Source: Trichuris trichiura (lineage: Eukaryota; Nematoda; Enoplea; Trichinellida; Trichuridae). From it: DNA of 64,000 nucleotides. Within the stretch, counting starts at the first letter, position 1. The number at the start of each line of letters is the position of its first letter. This document shows positions 21,655-34,200 of the stretch, in pieces. The translations under genes and the position numbers were made by a program. Location of the stretch: assembly GCA_037903355.1 (NCBI GenBank), contig JBAJFE010000004.1:3720001-3784000 (forward strand), read 5' to 3'. A model generated the notes under the pieces. The model was given only the letters and a program-made list of their open reading frames with translations, was not told where the DNA came from and ran no database searches.

Positions 21655-24600
21655 CTAGTTGCGCCCTGAGCGCGGCGTGGTTTCGTCCATATGAGGAATG
21701 TCATGCTTCTCGTGGCCGACTGGTTGACCATGGTCAGACTTTGCTTCGTCTTTAGGTGAGTTTTCCCCACCTCCGTTGGACTGCGCTTCCTTCACGTCGA
21801 TAGTGGGTACGTTGCTGCCCATTAAGGGTGCTTGAACATCTTCCTTTGGGCGTTTCCTTAACCATCGTTGCCACTTGATCGGGGCGAGAAAACCGGTGGC
21901 GATCATCACAGCACCGCTGATAAACAACAGAATGCAGCTCATTATGATCAGGAAAATAGGGAGAGCTGAAAATTGTAATCCAATCACGTTATTGCGCTTA
22001 AGACTATTCAACAAGTCTACGTTACGTAACTAGTAGTCGGATAAATTTTTATGGTTCGATTTCATTCCACAGAGAAGCTTAGTACTTACTTATCATTTGT
22101 TCGTTTTTGATTTTCTCGAAACAGTAACCGAGCGAATTGCTTGACGCGAAAAAGTCGGCGTGAGATTGAGTGGGGAAGAAGGGGACAATCGGATCGAACT
22201 TGTTTTGTCCTCTGGCGGCGTAGTAGGAAATTTGCCCAAGCGAAGGTTTGTTGATTTGGATCCATCGCTCGAAGAGCCAATCGAGACCGGTCAGCGCCAG
22301 ATAGTAGAGAGGCGATTCGGCGCTTAAACTGTCGGGAAATTTGAAAAGATGTCGAATCACAGCTTTAGCCTTAAAAGCACAAGATATGACGACGAGACAA
22401 CGTATAAAAGTCGCATACTCGATCAGACTTTGTAAAGTTGAGCAGAAGACCAACAACTGGACCTCTGCCTTGAAAAATGAACGCGTTCAGCTCGTCGGCA
22501 AAGCCGTCACTTTCCCGGACGTAAATGGTTTGGTGGAGAATAAAGCTTAATTTTTTCTTTATATCGCTGTCGTCCAATTCGGAGGCCATTTGCTTAAGGA
22601 AACTCCTTGTAGCATTGAGCATATCTTCGTCGGTCTGTCGATCGTCCATTTTTCGTTGCTTCGAGCACATGTCGCATAGTGGTTTCAAACGAGCTGCCCA
22701 AGTTTGGCATATGTTCACATGATCGACGCGCAGCTCCGATTCGGCAAACAAACTTGCATTGCTCATGCGAGATATCAAACTGTCGTTGGAAAGGAACCAA
22801 AACCAGTACGGCAATGCAAAGGTGTCGTTGCGAATCAGTTGGGCCAAAGCTTTTTCAAAGTGGAAAATGAAGGCTCGATTCCAAGTCGGCAGCGCTCCGT
22901 AGTTCCTGTAGCCAACACCAAAGCATCCTTCGGCACCAGCCATGTGGTACATCCAAATAAAGTGTTCCAAAACGGTTAGCTGCTTCAATTCAATGCTACC
23001 GCTTGCCAATGGCATTACGGTGAGGTAGTCTGATGACACATACTCGGCAAGATGGAAAGCTTGGATTAATTGATCCAATTCTTGGTCACCCAAGTGTTGA
23101 TACCACTTGCGCCGCTTTGTTTCGTGTCGTTTTTCGCAGTTTGGCCCCGTATAACCCGGCGCGCATTCGTTGCATTTGTAGCCGGCGAAAAGTCCATGGC
23201 AGACGCATACCGACGAGAATACCGAATTGGGCCATTCGGATAGGACCGTATTGAGCCTTGGAGCCGTCGAACCTTGACCAACGGTATTTCGGTTGATTTC
23301 TTCCAACGGGTGGCATTTCCCTCGCGCTGGACCTCCGCAAGGTTCGGTGAATCCTGAACAAGCACTACTTTGTTTTTTTTTTAAAGGCAGCTGAGGATTG
23401 ATTGTTTTGAATTCAAACGAGCCAATCAAAATGTCGCTTGAAAGGAAAAGGAAAAGTAAGTTGTTTTTTCGGTATTCTAAGGCATGGTACGGTCACCTGA
23501 TCTAACGCGTGAATGAGAGAGAATAGGTTAACTTATGAATTGTGTATCCGCGCCTAAGTCTCCAGAATGCGTGGTAATACTGAGTGACTTGCTGAAGCGT
23601 TAACTGGGACAGAGTGCCTTAGAAGAGTAGGCTTTCTGTGACTTTTTAAACTAAATAAACTTTTTAGGTTTTATCCGCATGTTTCTATGACCAAAAACGG
23701 CATGGATGTTAGAACAAAGCGTAGAAACAATCACACGCCTATATTTGAAAAAGGCGCTAAGATTAGAGCTAAAACATTGATGAGTAAGCTGCTGTCGTTC
23801 AAACTATGCAACGATTTAAATGTCTCCAAAGAACGGTGATTAATCGTTATAATTAATATTCAAATTTTCTTTTATCAGTAAAGCTGATTTATTTATGCAA
23901 ATATTTCAATTATTCAGCGGCACAGACATGGTCGGCTTATTTCGCTGCGATTACTCCTTTCTGATTACCAATAATGAATATTAATATTTAAGTCTTAACT
24001 CAAGGCTATTTTAAAAATTGACTGAGAAAGAATTTTCTCGAGCAGTTTCGTTAACGAACGGTCGCAGATGAATTCTTTCTAGACAACGTTGATGATTGGA
24101 CGAAAATCGGCTGCGCGAAGCAAAAATAGACTTCCCAAAGGCTCAGAGCGTACGTGCACGAATTCTTTCGCCTATACAGACTCGCTATATGTCAATAATT
24201 GTGCAAGTAATGTTCCCTATTCTTTTTAATTTTCGTAAGTGGTTTTTTCTACAGTTTCCATTAAGTATACTCAAGATACTCTAAGTAAAAAAAAGTGTGA
24301 AAAAACGTACCGGTATAATTCCGTTTAAAAAATTAAATTTTTAGGGTCGACCTTACGTTATGGTTGGAAAAGGTTTTCGTTTTAAAAAGTTTTCCACTTA
24401 TAAAGAATATAAAATTTCAAAAAATTGTTTAAAAAAGATTGCACTTTCAGACATATTTTATATTGAAAAAATCGTCCTTCTGCGTTATAGCTTTTTTTAG
24501 CAGGGCCAAACGCTACCACTGCACTCAGTAGGCTGCATGACATCACGTATTGCAGAGACAACGACTGCAGCATGCATAATAAGGTGATCCGGGTGAACGA

Positions 24601-26129
24601 TGAGTGCAGTAAATTCTGAAAAATGTTTCACCTGTGGTAAGAGCGTTTGGTGCTTCAAAATATTTCTTACTATTCCGAAATATGCTTAAAGCCTTCCTGC
24701 AATTGTTACTTCGTGTAAAATTTACATTTTGGAACACCGCCTAATGATTTGTCCGCTTAAGGTATATTTAAGCAGCAAAAGTGGTCAACCGACGTCTTCT
24801 TTGTCAACAAAAGAGATTAGGCTGAAGCGTATGGACAGCTGTTAGGCCGCACCTTGAGATGACCAGTTCGTCATGGAGGCGCGCATGCAAGCCCGTCAAT
24901 CACACTCGTCATGTAACCCGCCGCTTAAGTTGGGCGGATGGGGAAAAGTTTGACCCCCAATTTCATCCTTCCCTCCGACACGTGTCATTATGAAATCGAT
25001 TCAACTAAAGTTTGTCCGAACCACTTTGCCTCATACTGAGTGCATAGAAACAAAATGGACGCGGAGGTAGGCACTCAGTGGCAAGCTGTTCCTTTAGGCT
25101 ATTTGGTAAGGCAAAAGGTGACCACATATATTTTGAAAAAGCAATTCATCTTCCGCGGGAAAAGTATCAGCCTAATATTTCAGTCTTGCTTTTTTGCCAT
25201 TTCCGATTCCAGACAAATTTTCCAAAATGGGCTGTGATTTAAGGAAACAAAGGCAATCGACTGACAGATACGCAACTTAGGCTGACGATCGACATCCGTG
25301 AAAGAAGATTAACCCAACGAGCTTATGATTAATTGAACAACAGCACTGCCGCTGCTTTCTTCAGTCTCCCTTAAGAGCAACTTTCTATACGTCTGCTTCA
25401 AAGGAGTTCGATCGACGCTGCCCGGAAGACCGTTGCACGTTTCCCGGTCAATCGCCAACAACGCGAAGCAGCGTAATCAATAGAGGGCGATTGGCTAAAT
25501 GACCATTTTCGAACTTAACAGCGAAGAAAAGTGGACTGCCTCAGTTGGAGGTCGTTTACGAATAGATCCATAGTTTATGGAATCGTATCTCGGAAATTAG
25601 GTCCAAATGAGACCTCCCCCTATTAAATGCAGCTTAACATCCATCCTAGCAGTAGTCTTCTCCTGTTTGCCAAAAGGAGAACAAAATTGAATAAATGTCG
25701 CTTGTTTACCAAAGCTACCGTCTGGCGTAGAGTAAACAACCTTTGCGGATATCGTCCTCATCTTTGGTCAAGATCGATTGATAAAGAAATGGGCTGAAAG
25801 CAGCAGACGAACTGAGGTGGTAAGGTTACGCTTGGGAAAGGTTTGTCGCTTCCCATACGGGTCAACAGAGGGCGGAGACGCTAATGCGCTACTAATAGAT
25901 AATTTGGCAAGATTTGGGTCGCTTGGAAACGATGACAACTATACGAGAGGTGGAAAAACGAAAACGAGAATGCCGTTCGTATAAACTTACCTTCCGGAAT
26001 GGGGCAGCAGAAGACTCGATTATGCAAAATTCCTTCGCTGGCACATTCACGTGGCACCTGAGCTTGGATGTCCCTGACAACCAGCAAAAGAAGGAAAAGG
26101 AGAAATTCAACTGACCAGTAGCGACGCAT
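21655..26129 (-). CDS. Membrane tyrosinase-family protein lacking most copper ligands
   Basis: Four exons (26129-25991, 23353-22419, 22369-22090, 21965-21655) join to 554 residues, with the layout of vertebrate TYR/TYRP proteins (about 530). A signal peptide (hydrophobic core VEFLLFLLLLVV) leads to a cysteine-rich start (CCPIPEGFTEPCG, matching TYR in spacing) and an EGF-like segment (CVCHGLFAGYKCNECAPGYTGPNC). The tyrosinase core follows, then one membrane helix (about 454-478) and a hydrophilic cytoplasmic tail with APLM, similar in place to the TYR sorting signal. By alignment to human TYR the copper ligands are largely lost. At CuA, His202 is Arg196 and His211 is Asn205 (ALPTWNRAF); His180 is Tyr182 with a neighbouring His183. 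At CuB, His363 is Ala361, His390 is Leu384, and only His367 is kept (His365). Oxidase activity is therefore unlikely. Convergent with ISWI, 192 bp apart; intron 1 is 2.6 kb. Confidence 0.88.
23354..25990 (-). other. Long first intron of the tyrosinase-like gene
   Basis: A 2637-nt intron from the donor after CCGGAAG (25990) to the acceptor ttgttcag (23354). The join is supported because it restores exact spacing of the conserved CCP...PCG cysteines. The interior has no recognisable gene or element. Confidence 0.75.
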
Positions 26130-29100
26130 TCTAATCGACAACGTCATGGACGCACAGTCGCCAATGGGATAGTGGCTAAGCGATGGCAATAAGGAGGGTA
26201 GTTTGCATTGACCGACTGACCGTTGACCAGCGTTGGACGATGAGCAACATAGGTCAGTCAGCGACGCGTCGAACAAAGGCATTGATGAGCTAATGACCAA
26301 CGAGAGCAGAGGGAGACCAACCGTAACAGTTGGGATACGTGTTGGCCTTGCGGACAACTGACCATTTGCCGCACTAATGTTAAAGTAAGTATGGAACAGC
26401 AACCAGTTAGTAACTAGCAGTAGTAACAGGCAAAAGTGCTTGACATCCACTGGCCGCCTGTGTAGACAACAAGGCGGACATATGGCATCAAACCGATGAA
26501 GCCTATTGGTTCTCTCCCGTTGGTCTACCCACGCATGGCATAATTATCTATATACTTTGGAGTGCCTCCTACCAACTCGCCCCTTTCTGCAGTCGTAGTT
26601 AAATCAACAAGCCAATGCCTTGCTTGCATGGCAACCAACGCTTTCTTCTTCCTCTTTTTTCTCAACAGAGCAACAACTGTCCTCTGCCGAAGCTGAAAAT
26701 GACCCGGCAGACTTCAGCCTATGCGTAGCTACAATGGAAGACCACAATGTTGCTTTTCACTGTTTCCATTATTTGGCGGAGGTCAATTTTCAGACGGACA
26801 CTGACCTGAAGCTCTGAAGTTGTTAAATATATCTCCTTTACAATGCTTTTGCTTTCAAGGAGTTCCTTACGCTTTCCTCAACAGCTAACGGCAATAAGTC
26901 CGTGATTTAGTAGCATGGTTGGTTCGTAGGCTATTGGTATTGACTGAAGAACTCGAAAATGAACGCATCACGTTTTTCTCATCGCTCCGTCAAGGTTGCT
27001 TGTTTACACGATGACATTTTCGGTGATAAACCTGCTCGCTTTGTTCGGCTGTCCATCTCTTCTTATGATTCATTTTTTGCCGTTCGCATCCAAGCAAATG
27101 CGAAGAGAATAAGTAACGAGCTGTCAACAAACGGCGAATGTTTTTCGGCTATTTTCAAACGGCAAAGTGCTTTGAGCGCTGTGACGAATTGATAAGCCGA
27201 ATAGGTTGGCAAAAACAAAAATTGGAAAGCTATTTTCCCGCCTGACGGATCTTCCGTCCGCGTTGCGAGTCTTCGAGAGCGCGTGAAAATATTGGCGCGC
27301 CAGTGGCGAACTCGTTACGGCTGAAATTGGTCGTCAAATTTTTTTTAACCTTTGAAAGTATCGCCAAACTGCCAAATGGCAATTGTCGAATTGTTGAACG
27401 AAAAGGCTGACGCGACCGAAGACGACCGAACGAATTGTTTTCTATGTTTTAATGGTGCGCGGCAGGCGAACGACCGAAGTACGGAGGTTTTTAAAGAGGA
27501 AACGTGTTCAAACTTTTCGCTTTTCTTTTACAGCGCTTTCGGAAAGCTCGAAGCGTTTAGGCGGTAATACATTCAACGCGATTGCACTCTCCTAATTGGA
27601 CGAGTAATAAATAAAAGTCTTTTAAAGGTTTTTACGCACGCTTGTCAAAGGAATTGTCAAAATCGCTGAAACGGCAAAAGAACTATGAAAAAGCGATTGC
27701 CGCAACTTTAATTTGAGCTAAGACTCGGACTACGATTTAAATATTTACAGTACAAATGTGAAAATAAAGTTCATGGACGCGCGGACCTTAAGACATAACT
27801 TTCTCGGCAAATATTTGCGTAAGGAACGCAATTCACGTTGCCGCGAAATAAGAATAGATCAATTTGACAAACGATTCAAGATCAGAAGATAGTTACCGCT
27901 GGTCTATTGCGCCTTTTTTACTCTATATGGTGGCTTTCACCTCGACTTTAATTCGATGTTTAATGCGCGAACAACGTTCTCTGCTTTGAGTTTGTGAGCA
28001 TTTCGAATGGACCGACTCCCGAACTTGTGCTGAATGAATGCCATTTAAATCGAAAGATAATACAGGATGATATCCTGAACGGTGGCAAGCGCGAATATGT
28101 CGAAACGTTAAATAAAGAGCGTCATACTCCTCGAGGTCGAAATGCCAAATGTGCTGTGATATCAGGTGGTCTGTAGGGCCCAAGTAGTCGAAATCTCGTG
28201 ACGTCAGAATTCTGAATGGGCCCAAGTCTTGAATTGATGACAAAATGAGTTACGTGCTACCGTAAAGCCTTTACGCGTGGTCTCATCTTCAAAGCACTTT
28301 CTGTTTCGCTGTATGGGTGTGCAAGGACCATTGCCTTAGAAGTCCTTAGATCAGTGACTGTCCAGACGATAACGGGATATTTTACGGGCCCAGTGAAGTT
28401 CGAGGGCCGGTGAAGCTGGAAATAATGGAAGTTTGAGGGCTGGGCGGGAACTTGGGCGACTGAGCACCGTTTAGTTATTTAAAACAGACAATTGAGGTCG
28501 AGTTGAAAGCAAGGTAAGTCTAAGCTTTTGTATGGTGCAAAAAACGCGTGGACGTCGGTCAAACAGCAATGGACAAACGGTAACTATCTGCCGCTGTGCT
28601 TCAACGTGAATCGTTCGTCAACCTGATTAGTGCGGCAACTTGATTAATGCGTCGAAATGAATAATGCGTCAAAGTTAGTTTCTCTGCTGCCATTTATACC
28701 GAATAAACAGAGAGAGAATAATGTTTTCGAAATCGCTGTATTAATAAAATTTTTTCCTTCGAGATTTCTTCCAATAATGAGCAGCATAGCCGTAATCGAA
28801 CGACAGCGCAGCAACCTGTTAGCGTACTGAACAAACTATTAACATTTGGCGTTGTGAAGGTCCTTTCAGAAAAATATTTATTCCATCGGCATTGTAGAGC
28901 AACAACTTGATGAAATATTATCTCTTAATGCTCGCAAGGGAACAAGTGCTCTTTGAAAGTCTATTATTAAATGCTATGCATATTATTGCATGTTTTGCTA
29001 ATTAACAGTTACGTCATCACTTGGAACTACCTTCTATTATGTTTTTAAAAGCATACCGATTGTCAACAGTGTCACATCATAAAGTCAGCTTTATGAATTA

Positions 29101-30130
29101 TTTAAATAACATCTTTTGATAAATAGAAAAATAAACGAAAAAATAGCTACTTCGCATTTTATTTACTGAGCCGACGTAACAGCTCTTTTTACATTATCCG
29201 TTGAAGGCAAAGCGATCAACGCCATGCCTTCTTGTAAGCAAGGAACAATTATTCAAAAGTTGGACAAATTTTTGAAATTCACATTTTTTTAAACGTAGTT
29301 ATTGCATAATTGAATCGTTAGTTCACTTTAAAGACTGCCCGGCTTATTCTGCTTGAATGTTTTAAGCTCCTAAAAAACTGTAAAATTCAGTTCATCATTA
29401 AAAGAATTGTTCAGCGGTTAGTTTGTTCAGGTGAACTTACGACCTTCAGAAAAACTTTTCTGTTACGTTGTGCCCAAGCGAACAAAGTGTAAAGTTCGAT
29501 AGAACTTCGCTGCCGTACGTTTAGCTCAGTTGGATTCTTTTTAAATAAAGAAAAAGACTAACAGCAATTTCATATAATTTATGCTTTCAAGCCTATCTCT
29601 GACAAATTGGGATTTATTTGAAAAATTCGTGCCGTTAATTCAAACCCTTTTTGAAAATCATTTTTCACAGTACTCAATAGCTATATCTTTTCGTACACTG
29701 AAGTTTAGCAATACATTACCTATCCAAGAAACGAACGAGTTTTACTCGTAATTTTCTAAGATTACTTTAACTTTATTGACGGCGAAGCAAACCTGAGCAA
29801 TAGCGCGAGCTATCGAAGTACTGAAAGCGTGCAACGTCGCAACAACAAATTTAAAATATTCGATTTCTATCCTGTCGCAGTATTCCAAAAATGGAAATAT
29901 CAATACAACTACCGATAAGATACGCATATCATAAATAACTACAAACTGACCTATAAATTACAACACACTTTTCATAGATCGATACGATGCTTTCAAGCTT
30001 TACAAATAAATTACTCTTATTCGGATGTTTCCGCTCGTTACACAGTAAGTGTTAGGCTGGAATTTTACACTTGAACTGTGTCTTAGTACATGGATTAAAT
30101 CTGGATGATTTTGTCCACTAAAAACTATAT
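26130..30130. other. Gene-poor interval
   Basis: About 4 kb with no gene I can support. Two E2F-like sites (ttttcccgcc near 27232 and ggcgcgcc near 27294) lie just before a 63-codon plus-strand ORF starting at 27376 (MAIVELLNEKADATEDD...). That ORF is unrecognised and could be chance. A 106-codon minus ORF at 27923-28243 is also unrecognised. Confidence 0.35.
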
Positions 30131-30175
30131 TCGTTTTTCTTTTTTTCTTTTCTTATTAACGAGTGGTTTTTAAAA

Positions 30176-30432
30176 AGTTTCTTCTAAAATGTTTTTGCGG
30201 TACTGCGGTGAAACTAAACCCTGACGACTCAAGATAGAGCTGACGGCTGAGGTCTTTGCCAAAGTTGGTCAGATGGAGAGACTTGCGACCATAAAAAACC
30301 GACCCGGCGGGCACCGCACTTAGCGCTGATGATGAGTCTCGATTGACCCGAAAGCGCCGTATTTAAAGTCTATGCAATAAACGTTATTTAAAAACGGGTT
30401 GAAAATACTGCAAAAAAATTTTAGAAGAAACT
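30176..30432 (+). mobile_element. Miniature hammerhead/PLE-type element
   Basis: About 257 bp bounded by 23-nt inverted arms (30176-30198 and 30410-30432, one mismatch) with a hammerhead-like core inside (30320-30365). The arm and the sequence after the core resemble the 3' end of the Penelope-like elements at 4.3 and 48.4 kb, including the shared agtttcttNta arm start. It has no coding capacity, so it looks like a non-autonomous derivative. Exact outer ends are uncertain. Confidence 0.6.
30320..30365 (+). ncRNA. Hammerhead-ribozyme-like motif
   Basis: Core CTGATGA (30326-30332) and GAAA (30350-30353) flank a stem GAGTC/GACCC with one mismatch and loop TCGATT, preceded by one extra base as in the other copies. 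GCGCC follows, so the short stem III and cleavage site are poorer than in the 4.3-kb copy. It is probably a diverged relative. Confidence 0.5.
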
Positions 30433-31214
30433 CATTAAAACTATATGCAGAATACAAGAACGCGTGAGTTTGAACACAACGATCTTACCACTATTGTATA
30501 GGGGAAAATGCTGGTGTAATATAGTAATTTTACAGTTATAAATAAACTTTCTGGAAAGTAATACTCGTCCGAAATGACACTTTCATAAAGAAGGCCCAAT
30601 TCTTAAAATAAAACAAAAAATTGCATTGCTCATAACACTTTTTACTAGGTGATCGTAGGCGAGCGATTGCCAAAAAACAATAAAACTGTAGCGAAACGTT
30701 GGTAACGTTTGTATGGTTACATTTAAGAAACAGGTTGAATCATTTTTTTTGGCAATGCAAATTTTATGAACGAACTTTCAACTGGAGCGTACGGCTGACT
30801 GAAGTTTTGGCTGCAAAGCGCTGAGCGTTATCAGCATCGCCTCCTGAAAAAAACAATTTCGCTACAGTAAACGTACCATCAACGAAAAATTGTTGTGAAC
30901 AAACTTAGCTTTCAATATGAACTGAAATGGCTGAAATTCAAATGAAACGATCATTTAGTCTTCTGTATGAAAGAAGGCAACCAGTTAAGCATATGTATAA
31001 AGCCCACTATCGTTATACATCTCAATTTCTATATGCTGGAAATTATGATCATAGCACTTAAGGAACTGCTACTAAATTAGGGGAGCAACCTAAGTTTAAA
31101 GGAAAAAGTAAAAATAACGGAATTCCTACTTGAGTACGAAATAGAGAATTATCCGTGCATTATACGCGAAAAAATGAACAATAATCAAGGAGCTTTCTGA
31201 TTTAAAAATTAAAC
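30433..31214. other. Intergenic, downstream of SPOUT1
   Basis: About 780 bp on the 3' side of the minus-strand SPOUT1 gene. It is AT-rich with no supported gene. Confidence 0.4.
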
Positions 31215-34200
31215 TCAGCCTTTCGTCTTTTCAAAAAAGGAAGACGCGAGTTGCTTTAGCGAGAGTAACAAATCAATTATTTGCCGTGGCTTAGTGGAAA
31301 ATTATTTTAGAAATTAGACATTCATATTTGTCGTAAACAGGTACACACTTACCTCCGTCCTTATTGATCGGCAACCTTGATTGGGACAAGTGTTAACGTA
31401 CAAATTAAACAAGGAAGCGACGTCGTTCGTGCCGATGCTTTCGTCATTCTCGACGCAGTATTCAATCCCTTTTAGGCCGCCAAACACGATCAAAGCGTGC
31501 CTAAGAACGTCCACAGCTCTTTTTGAAGCAAAATTTAAGGACTGCAGTAATATTCAAAATGAAATAGGTAATAAAAAGAAAATAATACTAAGGAGTTCAC
31601 AACAAAAATTTTACCTAATTCGGCCTGAACCATTTTTCCTTTCAATGATAAATAAAGCTAGTAGAGATCAGCCGAAACAAAAACCCACATAAGGGATAAA
31701 CGCCAGTTTTAACTTCAAATTAAAAAACCGACTGTATATTAGGTTTTTTAGGGATTGTGCAACTTAGCTTTATGAAATGCTCAAAAAACAAGCAAAAATA
31801 GAAGTACAATGCTTTTAAAATGAGACAAACGCTAGTTTTGACCTGTCAAAGGATGATACTTGGGGTAAATGCTTTGGACAAGCAGAAATCATCTTTACAG
31901 TTTGAAATAGGAAAAAGAAGCAAACGTTTTGGGTGAAAACATACTTGAAGCTGGGTACGGTGACTTCATCTACGTTTCTCCCTTTGTCTGAAGTGCCTAT
32001 AAGCAAGTCATAGCCACTTTTGTAAGGACACTCCGACAGTGCAGCGTTCAACGACTTTGCCAGTCGGACATTGTAGCCCCAATAGCGGCCAATAGTTTTT
32101 GCCGGCTTCAATGGACTCACTACTTTAGCCTTTCTCCACTTGTGATCTGCATTTAATGGAATCAGTCGACTTAATGAAATTTTACCTAATGGTCATACCG
32201 CCGCCTTTATCTACCACCTCCAAAGTGACGCGAGTCCCAGGCACAAGAGATTTATCGATTTCAACTTCCTAAAGTAAGAATATAACGGAGTACGATATTC
32301 GATGGCCAAAAAAAGCTGTTCTACGTAGTTATTTAAATTGGGAACACTATTAACGCCAACTAAAGCTCATTAGCAAAGATCGTTAAAATTACTTATAAAA
32401 ACCTCAGCTTTCTTTAGCCACCCTTTTTCTAGCGACGACCTCTCAGCGCGCCCATCCCTAAATCTTCAGCATATTATGGCAGAGCCTAAACATAAGCTTT
32501 GCGTTTTTATTCGCAGCCATCCTGAAGCCAACACCCAATTATGTTCAGGCTTAGGCTTAGGTTAGCGCGGAACATGCTTGCCAACATGCCTTTCTGTCAG
32601 CAACCCCTTTCTGTCCTCACGTAAGCTCAAAGTTAAACCAAAACAAAGTTCTTTGTAGGCATCGAGAGGTTATCGAACATGAAAACCACAGGTCGAGAAT
32701 ACGGCAGGGAACAGATGACTCAAGAACGCGATAATGCCCTCTGAGATATAAAGCTGAAGGACTGTAGATGAAAATGAAATCAAGTTCTGTTAATTTAATT
32801 AAGCGCGGGCAACCAGTCTACTTTAGGCTTTAGAACTTGATTTCAGTTTCATCTAGAGTACTCAAAAGGCCTATTACATAAAAGGCCCAAAAGTGGTATG
32901 AAATTAAACGCAGCAGCTTTGGCATTTCTACATATTGTTACTACTAAAGATAGGTAGTGAAAACTTTCTTCGTTAGAAGCAACTAAGCAATGTTCAAGCG
33001 GCTATTTTATTAACAATTAATAATGGAAAACTAGTTACTTCTACGCTGCGTGCTAAGGACTATCCCATCGCTGCTGTATGCAAATTGGGATTCTCAGTTT
33101 ATCCGCACTATTGAATGTACGTTCATCCCAAACGTACAACTAATAGTTAACTGTATTTTCGAGGTATCTTTTACCCTCTTCAAGCCGGCATAACACCAGG
33201 AACCGTGACCAGGTTTTGACGGTTTTTCAAGAACGACGGCTTCGCGAAATGGTATGGACAATTCGTCTTTCGTCAAATGATGAGAACTGTTTAGCGGATT
33301 TAGTAAGCCTGAAAGAATGTGTTCGAGTAGCCGTATATGAAGACAAGACCGTGGCGGCAACTCTGTTTTTTCATTCTCCTGAAAGAAATCTTCTCTGAAT
33401 TACTGAACGGAATCTCACCCGCCCAACGTAGGTCCGGAGACAACGGGAATAAATGCTTTCTTAAGTACTGCGGACACTCCAAAAATCTCAGTATTTTCAC
33501 CATGATTGCATTACCGCTCTCTCCGCCGAAGACGCCTCGTTCTATCATGTCACAATCGCTAAACATAATTGCCTCATTTGCATAAACTCCAGATAACAAC
33601 AAAGCAGAACAAATACCTGCTCGTTAACTGCGCAACTTCGTCATACACAACAACTTCGTCAACGCAGAAAATAGTCAAAGTACGAGCTATCTGTAAAGAA
33701 GAATTCACTACAAATGCAAAGATAAACCAACGCAAAAGATATATTAGCTTTGTCTGACTTTACTTCTTATTTTTCGTCAGGCGGATGACAAAATTTGAAA
33801 GAAAACATTCTAAGTTTTACTTTGCACTTAATAAGTTTTTGCGTAAACAAGAACAACGAATAAGTAAGAGATAACAGAAAGGAAATAAAGTAGCATTTCG
33901 CACCTGGCCAGCAAGATATGAACGCAGTTCGGCTGACTGAGCATTTTCTAGTATTGAACCAGGAAGGGCAACCGAAAGCGTGCTTTGCCTGCCTTAAGGA
34001 AAAAGTAAACCATTAAATGCGCCTTTCCGGGCCAACTGCCTGCGCCACGATACTATTGCACTCTGAACTTAAATTACCGTATTTCACGGCCTATAAAAAC
34101 ACACCTCTACCTAAGTAATGGGTAGTAATGATTGGCCCAGTTAATCACTTAGTGAGTCTAATTGAGGTAGAAGAATTGCTGTTCAGCTCATAGGATTAAT

